NCBI RefSeq assembly: GCF_040869045.1 | Contig: NC_090324.1 | Span: 59,859,346 to 59,923,345 of the forward strand | Direction: 5' to 3' | DNA from: Eurosta solidaginis | Taxonomy: Eukaryota > Arthropoda > Insecta > Diptera > Tephritidae | DNA: 64,000 nucleotides | Shown here: positions 9,971-20,807 of the stretch, piece after piece | Position numbering within the stretch: the stretch's first letter is position 1 | Layout: every line of letters starts with the position of its first letter | The notes under the pieces: generated by a model | Databases searched by the model: none | Seen by the model: the letters and a program-made list of their open reading frames with translations, nothing else | Told to the model about the DNA's origin: nothing | Position numbers and translations under genes: made by a program

Positions 9971-10984
9971 TTGTATTGCCAACCCCCTGAACACTCCTAT
10001 TTAAAAGCATATTTGCAACTAGCCTGTCATCAGCATGGCTTTAGAAAATTTCATAGCACAACGATCACGCTAAATGCCATTAGCACACAGATAAATTGCG
10101 GTTTAAATCAAAACCCCCACCAAAGAACAGTACTCGTTGCTTTATACCTATCAAAAGCTTTTGATATGGTCAACCATTGCACGTTACTGCAAGACCTGGA
10201 AGGGTCTACGCTTCCCCAAAGTCTTAAAAGGTTGACCGCAAATTATCTGGGTGGTCGGCAGGCATCGGTGCAATTTAGAAACGCAACAAAAAAATCAGGA
10301 AGAATTAAAAAAGGGGTGCCAAAGAGTGGTGTCCTCTCCCCACGTTTCTTTAACTTCTACATATTAAAGCTACCTTCGCGACCAGAAGGAGTTACTGTCG
10401 TTTCCTACGCCGATGACTGCATAATAATGGCCACAGGCCCAGGCCCACAGATTGATGAGCTTTCCAAGAAAATAAAAGGCTACCTCCCTGATCTATCCAG
10501 TTTTTTCACCTCACGAAACCTAACATTATCACCGACTAAATCATCGGCGACCTTATTTACAACACGGACATCCCAAATGCCAACCATTTTGAACATCCAC
10601 GTCAATGGCACTACGCTACAGACTGTCCTACGCCCCAAAATCTTGTGTGTGACGTTTGATGAGGATTTACATTTTGGTGAGCATGCAGCCGCAATTGTAC
10701 CGAAAATCCAGAGCCGCAACAAAATCCTCAAATCTCTTGCTGGTAGTACTTGGGGTAAAGATAAAGAAACGGTCATAACCACTTACAAAGAAATTGGCCA
10801 GCCGATTGCATGCTACGCGTCCCCGATATGGTCGCCAAGCCTAAAGACTACTCACTGGAAGAAGCTTCAGGCCTGCCAAAATACTGCCCTCAGAACCGCC
10901 ACGGGTTGTCTTCTTATATCCCCAGAACACCATCCACATAATGGGCGAGAATACTCCCCATTAGGAAGAGAAATTAAATGCTAA
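9971..10984 (+). pseudogene. LINE reverse transcriptase, long open remnant
   Basis: A 337-codon frame carries RT motifs in order: HGFRKFHSTTITLNAI, VALYLSKAFDMVNH (motif A with its Asp), GVPKSGVLSPRFFNFYI (motif B; the usual GVPQG has Q to K and G to S changes), VVSYADDCIIMA (motif C intact) and NLTLSPTKSSATLF (motif D). Past residue ~220 the thumb region reads SRNKILKSLAGSTWGKDKET. This is the best preserved LINE frame in the window. The motif B substitutions and the missing N-terminus make activity unlikely. Its start codon is incidental, set by the truncation. Confidence 0.85.
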
Positions 10985-11510
10985 CCAAACAGTTCCTGTT
11001 GAATACCCAGAAACCTGGAAATCCCAACAGACATCTGATTGATGGGCCAACACTGCCCAGGGGCTTAAGGAGTCACCTCCGTAAGCAATATGAGGAAATA
11101 CGGCAACTGAAAACGCAGTCGTATGAAGCCAAAAATAACAACCAGGTCCTCAGTGAACTCCACAAACAAGCATCGGACCTCTATGCCAGGAATTGCCCGG
11201 TGAATCCTGTACTCATAGAACAATATCCAAAAATTCGCAGGAGAGGAACGCACACTCCCTAGGGAAACGCGAGCCACTCTAGCTCAACTTCGATCTGGGC
11301 ACTGTAACAGGTTAAACTCTTACTTATCCAGAATCAACCCCGACATACAATACATATGTCCTGCTTGTAACGTATTCCCACGTGACACCAACCATCTTTT
11401 CAACTGTATTGTGGAACCAACGCCCCTAACACCGCTCTAATTATGGTCCACCCCTGTTGAAACAGAAAGTTTCATTGGACTCCTGTTAGACGACATTGAT
11501 GACAATTTGT
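10978..11510 (+). pseudogene. LINE RT C-terminal region with Cys motif
   Basis: The frame 10978-11262 (LTKQFLLNTQKPGNPNRHL...) continues the RT protein after a stop at the end of the preceding frame. A frame change near 11255 leads to RATLAQLRSGHCNRLNSYL, then a CPAC...DTNHLFNC zinc-knuckle-like motif (about 11357-11410). The ending is FIGLLLDDIDDN. This tail is typical of Jockey-like ORF2 proteins. A TAA interrupts the last part near 11440. Confidence 0.75.
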
Positions 11511-11639
11511 GATCGGTCGCACCTATTGGATGGGGCGAAACACTGCTATAACAACAACAACCACATCTCCTTTACTAACACTGAGACGGCGATGTTTCCG
11601 TATATATATTCTTCCACCGGGAACAAAACTGGTGATGCA

Positions 11640-11905
11640 GAACCTTCAATCTTTGCCATTTCGTAGCCAGAGATACGTTTTCGGCATTCGGTTAATAAAT
11701 CGGCATTCGGTTAATAAATCGCTTGGATCCTGTGACATGGGAGACAGAGGGCGAGAGTTAAGTACTGCTTCGATTCGAATGAGGATAGTAGTGAATTCCT
11801 CAAAACAAAAACCTTTGATTTCCTGCTGCTTTGGTGAAATGGGTCTTGAAGTTTTTGACTGCGCCTTCCCATAGGCCACCCGTGTGAGGGGCGTACGGCG
11901 CACAG
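11640..11905 (-). pseudogene. BEL integrase fragment
   Basis: On the minus strand the sequence reads PYAPHTGGLWEGAVKNFK (the Glu-containing end of a BEL integrase core). After a frameshift comes FEEFTTILIRIEAVLNSRPL, then PMSQDPSDLLTE. The order and motifs match the BEL/Pao integrase core to C-terminal junction. It is an isolated scrap of ~270 bp, in opposite orientation to the element at 1-9772. A 19-bp tandem duplication (GCATTCGGTTAATAAATCG twice) lies within it at 11684-11722. Confidence 0.75.
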
Positions 11906-12033
11906 TGGACCGAAATTGAAAAGTTGGGGCTTAGGACTTAAATGTACATTTTCGTATTCCGTGATTTTTTCCATAATTTATTGTTATATAAAAATTTTTC
12001 GTAAAACCTAATGTAAACAAGTAAGGAGGCTAA

Positions 12034-12051
12034 GTTCGGGTGTAACCGAAC
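12034..12051 (-). other. 3' terminal hairpin of copy A
   Basis: GTTCGG, six-base loop, CCGAAC: a perfect 6-bp stem 15-20 bp from the element end. Equivalent hairpins lie at 16514-16531, 24289-24306, 35863-35880 and 63470-63490, with some mismatches. Confidence 0.7.
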
Positions 12052-12149
12052 ATTACATACTCAGTTGAGAGCTGTGGAGACAAAGTAAGGGAAAATCACC
12101 ATGTTGTAAAAAGAACCTACGGTAACCCTAGAATGTGTTTGTATGACAT

Positions 12150-14125
12150 GTGTATCAAATGGAAGGTATTTAAGAGCAAGTGGGCCATAGTTTTACAGAT
12201 GGACGCCATTTAGGGATATCGCCATAAAGGTGGACCAGGCCTGACTCTAGAATTTGTTTGTATGATATGGGTATCAAATGAAAGGTATTAATGAGTATTT
12301 TAAAAGGGCGTGACCCTAAGTTCTATAGATGGACGCCTTGTCGAGATATCGCCATAAAGATGGAACAGGGGTGACTCTAGAATTTATTTTGTACGATATG
12401 GGTATCAAATGAAAGGTATTAATGAGAATTTTAAAAGGGCATGGGCCTTAGTTCTATAGATGGACGCCTTTTCGAGATATCGCCATAAAGATGGACCAGG
12501 GGTGACTCTAGAATTTGTTTGTACGATATGAGTATCAAATGAAAGGTGTTAATGAGTATTTTAAGAGGGGGTGGGCCTTAGTTCTATATGTGGACGCCTT
12601 TTCGAGATATCGCCATAAAGATGGACCAGGGGTGACTCTAGAATTTGTTTGTACGATATGAGTATCAAATGAAAGGTGTTAATGAGTATTTTAAGAGGGC
12701 GTGGGCCTTAGTTCTATATGTGGACGCCTTTTCGAGATATCTCCATAAAGGTGGACCAGGGGTGACTTTAGAATTTGTTTGTACGATATGAGTATCAAAT
12801 GAAATGTGTTAATGATAATTTTAAAAGGGATTGGGCCTATGTTCTAAAGGTGGACGCCATTTCGAGATATCGCCATAAAGGTGGACCAGGGGGACTCTAG
12901 AAATTGTTTGTACGATATGTGTATCAAATGAAAGGTATTAATGAGTATTTTAAAAGGGCGTGCGCCTAAGTTCTATAGATGGATGCCTTTTCGAGATATC
13001 GCCATAAAGATGGATCAGGGGTGACTCTAGAATTTATTTTGTACGATATGGGTATCAAATGAAAGGTATTAATGAGAATTTTAAAAGGGCATGGGCCTTA
13101 GTTCTATAGATGGACGCCTTTTCGAGATATTGCCATAAAGATGGACCAGGGGTGACTCTAGAATTTGTTTGTATGATATGAGTATCAAATGAAATGTGTT
13201 AATGAGTATTTTAAGAGGGGGTGGGCCTTAGTTCTATATGTGGACGCCTTTTCGAGATATCGCCATAAAGATGGACCCGGGGTGACTCTATAATTTGTTT
13301 GTACGATATGGGTATCAAATGAAAGGTGTTAGTTAGTATTTTAAGAGGGCGTGGGCCTTAGTTCTATATGTGGACGCCTTTTCGAGATATCTCCATAAAG
13401 GTGGACCAGGGGTGACTTTAGAAATTGTTTGTACGATATGTGTATCAAATGAAAGGTGTTAAGGCGTGGGACTTAGTTCTATATGTGGACGCCTTTTCGA
13501 GATATCACTATAAAGGTGGACCAGGGGTGACTCTAGAATTTGCTGTACGATATGAGTATCAAATGAAATATGTTAATGATAATTTTAAAAGGGAGTGGGC
13601 CTAAGCTCTATAGGTGGACGCCTTTTCGAGATATTGCCATAAAGGTGGACCAGGGGTGACTCTAAAATTTGTTTGTACGATATGAGTATCAAATGAAATG
13701 TGTTAATGATAATTTTAAAAGGGAGTGGGCCTAAGTTCTATAGGTGGACGCCTTTTCGAGATATCACCATAAAGGTGGACCAGGCGTGACTCTAGAATTT
13801 ATTTTGTACGACATGGGTATCAAATTAAAGGTATTAATGAGTATTTTAAAAGGGCGTGGGCCTAAGTTGGGTGACTCTAGAATTTGTTTGTACGATATGA
13901 GTATCAAATTAAAGGTGTTAATGAGTATTTTAAGAGGGCGTGGGCCTTAGTTCTATATGTGGACGCCTTTTCGAGATATCGCCATAAAGGTGGGCCAGGG
14001 GTGACTCTAGAATGTGTTTGTACGATATGGGAATCAAATTAAAGGTATTAATGAGGTTTTTAAAAGGGAGTGGCCTTTAGTTGTATATGTGAAGGCGTTT
14101 TCGAGATATCGACCAAAATGTGGAC
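12150..14125 (-). repeat. ~130-bp minisatellite array of copy A
   Basis: The phrase GTATCAAATGAAAGG or a close variant recurs about 16 times at 113-134-bp spacing. Each monomer also carries GAATTTGTTTGTACGATATG, TCGAGATATCGCCATAAAG and GTGGACCAGGGGTGACTC. One monomer near 13868 has an internal deletion of ~45 bp. Edge monomers (12120-12240 and 14000-14125) are the most diverged. Confidence 0.9.
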
Positions 14126-15461
14126 CAGGGTGATCCAGAACATCATCTGTCGGGTACCGCTAATTTATTTATATATGTAATACCATGAACAGTATTCCTT
14201 CCAAGATTCCAAGGGCTTTTGATTTCGCCCTGCAAAACTTTTTAATTTTGTTCTACTTAATATGGAAGGTGTCACACCCATTTTACCAAGTTTTTTTCTA
14301 AAGTTATATTTTGCATCAATATACCAATACAATTACCATGTTCCATCCCTTTTTTCGTATTTGGTATATAATTATGGCATATTTTTAATTTTTCGTAATT
14401 TTCGATATCGAAAAAGTGGGCGTGGTCATAGTCGGATTGCGGCCATTTTTTACACCAATACAAAGTGAGTTCAGGTAAGTACGTGAGCTGAGTTTAGTAA
14501 AGGTATATCGATTTTTGCTCAAGTTATCGTGTTAGCGGCCGAGCGGAAGAACATACAGTTGACTGTGTATAATAACTGGGCGTGGCTTCAACCGATTTCG
14601 CCCTTGTTCACAGAAAACAGTTATCGTCTTAGAATCTAAGCCTCTACCAACTTTCACAAGGATTGGTAAATTTTTGTTCGACTTATGGCATTAAAAGTAT
14701 CCTAGACAAATTAAATGGAAAAGGGCGGAGCCACGCCCATTTTGAAATTTTCTTTAATTTTTGTATTTTGTTGCAACATATCTTTACTGGAGTTGAATGT
14801 TGACATAATTTACTTATATACTGTAAAGATATTAAATTTTCTTTTAAAATTTGGATTTAAAAAATTTTTTTTTTAAAAAGTGGGCGTGGTCTTTCTCCGA
14901 TTTTGCTAATTTTTATTAAGCAGACATATAGTAATAAGAGTAACGTTCCTGCCAAATTTCATGATGATATCTTCAACGAATGCCAAATTACAACTTCTAA
15001 ATTACCTTCTTTTAAAAGTGGGCGGTGTCACGCCCATTGTCCAAAACTTTACTAGTTTTCTATTCTGCGTCATAAGTTCAACTAACCTACCAAGTTTCAT
15101 CGCTTAATCCGTATTTGGTAATGAATTATCGCACTTTTTCGATTTTTCGAAATTTTCGATACCGAAAAAGTTGGCGTGGTTATTGTCCGATATCGTTCAT
15201 TTTAAACAGCGATCTGAGATGAGTGCCCAGGAACCTACATACCAAATTTCATCAAGATACCTCAAAATTTACTCAAGTTATCGTGTTAACGGACAGACGG
15301 ACGGACGGACGGACATGGCTCAATCGAATTTTTTTTCGATACTGATGATTCTGATATATGGAAGTCTATATCTATCTCGATTCCTTTATTCCTGTACAAC
15401 CAACCGTTATCCAATCAAAGTTAATATACTCTGTGAGCTCTGCTCAACTGAGTATAAAAAG

Positions 15462-15680
15462 TTATGACACTTTTAGTAACCGGCTTTCATATCGACACAC
15501 CCTACCGAGCATATGTGTAAGCATGAGGAAATATCCGAAGAAGTGAAATCTCTACTACTCCTACCACAAAACCTCGACTATGATACAGAAAACTAAATAT
15601 TTTATTTTCTCAATTTTAATTGGGTACGAATATACATACTACATATGAAACGCAACATTTACTTAAAATAATAAATATTG
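15462..15680. other. Spacer between two Helentron-like elements
   Basis: No gene or recognised repeat. AT-rich. Confidence 0.4.
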
Positions 15681-16552
15681 TTTTTATACTCAGCGTGCTT
15701 TCACAGAGAGTATATTTACTTTGATTGGATAACGGTTGGTTTTACAGGTATAATGGAATCAAGATAGATATAGACTTCCATATATAAAAATTATCAGTAT
15801 CAAAAAAAAAATGTGATTGAGCCATGTCCGTCCGTCCGTCCGTTAGGACGATAACTTGAGTAAATATTGAGATATCTTCGCCAAATTTGGTACTCTAGCT
15901 TATCTGGACCCAGAATAGATTGGTATTGAAAATGAGCGAAATCGGCTGATAACCACGCCCACTTTTTATATATATGAAATCGGTTAAGGATTATATAAAA
16001 GGTTTTTAAAGGGGTCGTGGGCGAATAAACTAAGCTATATCTTTGCAAAAAAAGAGCTTTATATCAATGGTATTTCATTTCCCAAGTGAATTTATAACAA
16101 AAAATAGGAAAAACTTCAAATTTAAAAAAATAGGCGTGGCACCGCCCCTTTTATGACCAAGCAATTTTCTATGTTTCGGGAGCCATAACTCGGAGAAAAA
16201 CTAACGGATCGTAATAAAATTGGGTACACAGATTTTCCCTATAGCAGGAAATATTTCTTGTAAAAATGCTCGGGATCGGTTAAAGACCATGGCAACTTAG
16301 ATATAAAAGAATTTTAAAAGGGTCGTAGGCTAGAATAATAGGCTATAACTTAACAAAAAATAGTTTTGAATAAATGATATTTCACCTATCAAGTTTTATT
16401 GTAAGGGGAAATGGGGAGAAATTTTTTTTTAAACGGGCGGTGCCACGTGTTATGTAGAAAGGTAATTTATCTGAAATGAAATGTACAATTGAAGCTCCCG
16501 CTGAGTATATAATGTTCGGTTACACCGGAACTTCGACATCGTTACTTGTTTT
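15681..16552 (+). mobile_element. Helentron-like element without array, copy B
   Basis: An 870-bp unit with the same kind of ends as copy A: TATACTCAGCG near 15685, a GTCCGTCCGTCC block at 15825-15845, a 3' CGCTGAGTATA, hairpin GTTCGG/CCGGAAC and TTACTTGTTTT at 16552. The interior differs: it keeps CCACGCCCACTTTT and GGCGTGGCACCGCCCC modules but has no minisatellite. This makes it a separate subfamily, complete end to end, head-to-head with copy A. Confidence 0.65.
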
Positions 16553-16811
16553 TTTTAGTTTTTTTTTTTTTTTGTTCATATACGTATTAGAGATATACGC
16601 CGCCGATAAACGCTACCGCCGAATGTCAAATATATCGGCGCGCAGGCGCGTTACTATATTTTCTACTCGTTTAAGACTGTTTAGGCCATTTATTGTTCAT
16701 GTCGAAAATTGGTCGGATATGGTCGAAAGTCGTATCAACGGATGCGCATCACTGCCAGTTATAAGAAACTAATTTGGAAATTTAACTCTTTCTAACTGTT
16801 CAAAAGTTATT
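16553..16811. other. Spacer with a short dispersed repeat
   Basis: No gene. 16582-16605 (GTATTAGAGATATACGCCG) matches the reverse complement of 21213-21243, each next to GC-rich CGCCG/CGGCG runs. This may be the end of an unclassified repeat. Confidence 0.35.
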
Positions 16812-17310
16812 TTAAAATAAATAATAGTTTCAAAAAACTAAAAAAACACGCTTTTATAGCTAACCGAACTAAAAAGTAGAAAATAATTTTCAATTAAAAA
16901 AAAAAATTATAACAGTAGTAGAAGGTCAAAAAATCATTTATAGTTAATCACCTCAAAATAAAATTATAATAAAATTTAAGTTATTAACAGAATAATTTAA
17001 TTCAGATTAAAAAGCGTGGGGTGCATTTAACTACATTTCATATTTTCCTCTCAGATAGTTGCCAATAGAGTGATTGTAACATACAATATCAAGCACCCCA
17101 CGCTTTTTACTGTGAATTAAATTATTCTGTTAATAACTTAAATTTGTTATAATTTTATTTTGAGGTGATTAACTATAAATGATTGTTTGACTTTCTACTA
17201 CTGTTATATAAACTCTTTTTAATTGAAAATTATTTTCTAATTTTTAGTTCGGTTAGCTATAAAAGCGTTTTTTTTTTAGTTTTTTTAAACTATTATTTAT
17301 TTTTAATTTT
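16812..17310. mobile_element. Foldback (long inverted repeat) element 1
   Basis: Left arm 16812-17024 is the reverse complement of 17093-17310 with few mismatches and small indels. A 68-bp spacer (17025-17092) separates them. Both inner arm edges read AAAAAGCGTGGGGTGC. The outer arm carries CGCTTTTATAGCTAACCGA. No coding capacity. The architecture resembles foldback or MITE-type elements. Confidence 0.85.
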
Positions 17311-17330
17311 TTAGTTCAAGTAATTTTAAA

Positions 17331-17931
17331 AGTTTTAGTCGAGAGGGATGAAACCTCGAAACGCCAGCGGTCCATGGATGAATCCAACCCCACGGCACCG
17401 AAAAGGGCCAAGACGTAGGGAGGATGGACGCGGTCTTTCGCCGAAATTGCCAAGGGTCGGCAGTTCATTTGCATTATAGACGAAAGCAGCGAAGATGGCA
17501 GGATCCCGAAACAACAGTGGAAGTGGATCGAGGCCGCGCTCGCTACGGTGGCCGTTAAGGTTAAGAAAGACAACCCTGGTCCACCGCCATCTTACACCGA
17601 TGCAAGGTGGTTCCAAGGCAATGCCAAGCTAATTAGATGTGACGATGCCAGGTCGGTAAACCTCTATAGGACCGCCGTCCCGCTGATAGGGGTGGTATAT
17701 GCGGGCGCGCGCCTCAAGGTAGTGGAGGCGCGTGATATCCCCTCACGTCCAAGGGGTAGAGCCTGGGTTCCAGTGACGCCAACGGACCCAGCTGACATCC
17801 TGGGGCTGCTCCAGGAGTACAACCCGCCATTGGTTTGGAATCCAACCCTTATAAAACCGAGCTTGTCCTCTTCACGAGGAGGTACAAAGTACCAAATCTT
17901 GCACCGCCAAGAATTGGGGGTACGTTCTTAG
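17331..17931 (+). pseudogene. LINE ORF1 fragment (DUF4780-like)
   Basis: An almost continuous frame with one TAG (about 17418) reads RSFAEIAKGRQFICIID, then IPKQQWKWIEAALATVAV, NPGPPPSYTDARWFQGNAK, LYRTAVPLIGVVYAGARLK and a proline-rich end. Insect LINE ORF1 proteins carry a DUF4780 module of this shape near their C-terminus. The coding content is GC-rich compared with the AT-rich neighbourhood. It runs straight into an RT segment with the rest of ORF2 missing. Confidence 0.6.
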
Positions 17932-18250
17932 CGTTTAGCGATCAAGTCAAGTATTTGGGAGTCATTCTGGATAGGAAGCTATTATGGAGTGACCATATAG
18001 TGGAGCGATCCAAGAAGCAGCAGCAGAGCTGTTCACCTGCAAGAGGGCAATTGGCACCTCCTGGGGATTCTCCCTTAAGGTGACGTACTGAATTTACACA
18101 GCCCTTGTGCGCCCGATTCTTCTTTATGTTGTGTTGGTCTGTTGGCCTGCACTAGCTAAAAGTACGTATCTTAAAATGCTTCAAAAGGTGCAACGGAGTT
18201 CGGAGCTCTGCATTACCGGTGCTCTCGGCTCCACTCCAGATTCCGTTACA
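17832..18250 (+). pseudogene. LINE RT thumb fragment fused to ORF1
   Basis: Overlapping the end of the ORF1 frame, a second frame reads NPYKTELVLFTRRYKVP, then FSDQVKYLGVILDRKLLW, the RT palm/thumb junction. After a frameshift it gives SLKVTYWIYTALVRPIL-like sequence and KMLQKVQRSSELCITGALGSTP. The whole N-terminal ORF2 (endonuclease and RT motifs A-C) is absent. The copy is therefore an internally deleted LINE joining ORF1 to RT thumb at about 17830. It ends where a repeat begins (18239). Confidence 0.7.
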
Positions 18251-18825
18251 TACATACATGGATACATAGATACATAGAATGCGTTTTTCGCACTATGTGC
18301 AAGGTTTCAAATCTATGGCCATTTGGGGTGGTCATAAGTTCAATTGACTTTATGTCCGTTAACCTTATGTCAGCCCACCATCACATTATTGCATTTTCAT
18401 CGAGCCTTGATACGTGTGCAACGTTTCAATCAAACTTATGGCCATTCAAAGTGGTAATAAGGCCAGTTGACCTTATGGCCGTTGACCTTATGTCACCACG
18501 CCATCACATTGATACATTATCATCGAGCCTTGATACGTGTGCAAAATTTCAATCAAACTTATGGCCATTCTAAGTGGTAATAAGGCCAATTGACCTTATG
18601 GCCGTTGACCTTATGTCACCACACCATCACATTAATGCATTGTCATCGAGCCTTGATACGTGTGCAAAGTTTCAATCAAACGTATGGCCATTCAAAGTGG
18701 TAATAAGGCCAATTGACCTTATGGCCGTTGACCTTATGTCACCACACCATCACGTATGCAAAGTTTCAAATTAATCAGACTTCTAGAAACCGGTGAAAAT
18801 TAAGCTCAAAGATTCCGTTACATAC
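18239..18825. repeat. 123-bp minisatellite flanked by 15-bp direct repeat
   Basis: The phrase ATCGAGCCTTGATACGTGTG recurs at 18399, 18522 and 18645, exactly 123 bp apart. About four monomers span 18295-18775. GATTCCGTTACATAC stands at both ends (18239-18253 and 18811-18825). Because 123 is a multiple of three the array stays open in one frame, giving spurious ORFs. Confidence 0.9.
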
Positions 18826-18900
18826 AGGCCAAGCTAATAAAAGCGTGTTAAAAACGGGTGCTTTCGATGCCAGCTTAACACGGACTTTGTATCACCCAAT
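18826..18900. repeat. Terminal module with CGTGTTAA hairpin
   Basis: CTAATAAAAGCGTGTTAA is followed about 23 bp later by TTAACACGG, a potential stem. The same AATAAAAGCG(T) motif marks the inner arm edges of all three foldback elements. A related end (GATTCCATTACATAC then AATAAAAGC) lies at 42086-42125. Confidence 0.5.
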
Positions 18901-20410
18901 TCACCATGTTATTAAAACAAAACACTAAAAGAAAAGTTTTATAATAAATTTATATGCTTACTTTGCATATTTTTTCAAAAAATTAATAATGAACAATGAT
19001 TTCAAATAAAATGACCCAAAGCGAACATGTTTTCAAATTGTCCTCAAGTTGTTAAAAGAATCAAAATACCCAAAAAGGTGCAGATTTTTTAAACAATTTT
19101 ATATTGCGATTGGCTGAAATAATAAGCGGAATCAGTGATGCAAAATCCTTTAGTAGGTTCTAGGGGCATAAACACTCCTTTGAAATGATTCGTACTTCAT
19201 ACTTAAGTTGAGGATATATGTATGTATGAGAAGGGTTTGAAAATTCACTTGCGCTTACATTCAAACATCTGCTGTTTATTTGCGAAACTATACAATAGCG
19301 TCTGAAACGTAAATTTCACACATTTTTCACATTTGACATTTCCTAAAGTTGGCGGGCCTATCCAAAACTAGTCCCTTGGAGTGAATCACATTGATTTTAG
19401 CCTATGAACTAAGTTTAAATATCACCTACACGTTACGGCCCCTTTTACAAATGTGAATACGAAGGCACATATATTTACCAGGTGAGGGTTTGTCCTTCGC
19501 AAGAACACTCAAAGCAGTGGACGTGCGGTGTCATCCTCAACTCAACGTCAATTTTTTCGGGCTTTTGCGCGTTGAGTGGAAAATTAAAATAGGCCTCAAG
19601 GTTGGCTGCTGTGCTTCCCTTGTGTGTTTTGGTGGAGTTAGGAAATGCAATGCTTCCCTGGCCTGGAGTTAGGGTGGTTTTTGTGCACTCCTAATACTAA
19701 TCAGTGACATTTGAAAACTGGCGTGGTGTCATTAAAACATCAAACTTTGTCTTTATATACTTAACATAAAGTAACGGGATATTGTAACATGAACTAACGG
19801 AATAGCTGGCGTGGTGCCATAAAAAAAAACCAAACAAGTTTGATATACGTAACAGGATTTTTACCCATAAGGGGATAGTGGAAAAAACATGGCGACAAGC
19901 CATATATCGGATTTTCAAATAAATATTAACAATTTTGTGCCTGGTGTGGTGCCATTAAAAAACCAAGAAATTAGCATTTCTGGAAATAACGGAATTGAAT
20001 AAGTGATTTTAGACAACCTGGCAGTACAGGGGCTCTTTTACGCACCTTGCCATACGACGCTTGCGAATGCAGTGTCATTTATGTCAAAAAAAAAAAATAA
20101 TAATAATACTCAAAGTGGTAAAGCAAAACCTTCCCAAGACAGTCGAACTAATGACAGTGTGTGCTGCTGCTACCCTAATGTAATGGACAGTCGAACTTGT
20201 CTGAAGCTACGCGGTCATCCAAACAGCAGTTAACGTCTTTCAACTTAAAATCGGTCGACTTTCATTCTAAAATATGGTGTTGATTTAACGAATCCTATTG
20301 AAATCAATGTTGTGAACATAAACGTCTGCAAACTTTGATCTACCTTTTTAAAAATTTTATACAGGGTCCTTGTAAAATTTTAATTATGTAGATGCGCCGA
20401 GGATTATACG
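18901..20410. other. Unannotated AT-rich stretch
   Basis: No convincing gene. A loose repeat (CTGGCGTGGTGCCATTAAAA or variants, each followed by a CAAA...TATACTTAAC-like phrase) occurs near 19718, 19806 and 19938. Small ORFs at 19490-19672 and 20003-20233 have no recognisable features. Confidence 0.35.
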
Positions 20411-20414
20411 ATTT

Positions 20415-20807
20415 TCATCCATGAGTTAAGCAATGACCTCCACTTAGACTGCTTATGATTTCGAGGGCGGCATCCTTGTCCGAATAGTCACTCCCTAACG
20501 TTTCAAGGTGTTTCTCTAGTGTAGCTCGGCAGGATAGCGCGACAAAAACATCCGTTAGAAAGTCTTCGGAGCTACACCTAGAGCTTCTAGGAAAGTGACG
20601 TCGAGGAAGGTATGAGTTCGAAGTCGCAGTCCTTTGGCTTCTGTGCTGGCATATAGTGTGAGGGTCAGGAGGCGTGGTAGCGACTGGTGGTCCGGATTGC
20701 TGCTGTTCGCACATGGAGGCGCCCTGTTCCACAAGAGCCATGAGTATTGATAGACCATTAATAGCAACCGTAAGCCGCATTTGTGCGCGACCGCCAAGTA
20801 GCCACAC
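20415..20807 (-). CDS. Unrecognised 130-codon ORF
   Basis: The frame opens MWLLGGRAQMRLTVAINGL and ends SDKDAALEIISSLSGGHCL. It has a hydrophobic N-terminus, a P/H-rich middle and an acidic C-terminal helix-like part. Base composition is more GC-rich than the surroundings, which is mild support for past coding. I know no family that it matches. It could be an exon remnant, an old mobile-element gag fragment or chance. No start context or neighbours support expression. Confidence 0.2.
   Translation of the reverse strand: MWLLGGRAQMRLTVAINGLSILMALVEQGASMCEQQQSGPPVATTPPDPHTICQHRSQRTATSNSYLPRRHFPRSSRCSSEDFLTDVFVALSCRATLEKHLETLGSDYSDKDAALEIISSLSGGHCLTHG

Larger units (their letters stand above)
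9971..11560 (+). mobile_element. Jockey-superfamily LINE, 5' truncated
   Basis: A single long RT-derived frame (9971-10984) continues through several frames to a C-terminal cysteine motif. The 3' end at 11542-11560 is a short (AAC)n-like tail (ataacaacaacaacc). No ORF1 or endonuclease is present, so the copy is 5' truncated, beginning inside the RT. It lies directly after the BEL LTR. Confidence 0.8.
12015..15461 (-). mobile_element. DINE-1/Helentron-like element with minisatellite, copy A
   Basis: Read on the minus strand, the element starts near 15461 (T-run, TATACTCAGTTGAG). It carries a GTCCGTCCGTCCGT block (~15297-15317) and several CCACGCCCACTTTT modules, then ~16 tandem ~130-bp monomers (12150-14125). 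It ends with CTCAACTGAGTAT, a hairpin (GTTCGG/CCGAAC) and CCTTACTTGTTT at 12015. Subterminal inverted repeats, a central array, a 3' hairpin and a TTGTTT end are the hallmarks described for DINE-1/Helentron-associated non-autonomous elements. No transposase is encoded. The family assignment is structural inference. Confidence 0.65.

Noticed and set aside
12150..14125. CRISPR-like regular repeats
   Set aside because: Units are ~130 bp with no unique spacers between short repeats, and the context is a eukaryotic transposon. This is a minisatellite.
18295..18774. Two adjoining ORFs with NLWPFKVVIRPIDLMAVDLM units
   Set aside because: Products of the 123-bp (3x41) minisatellite.
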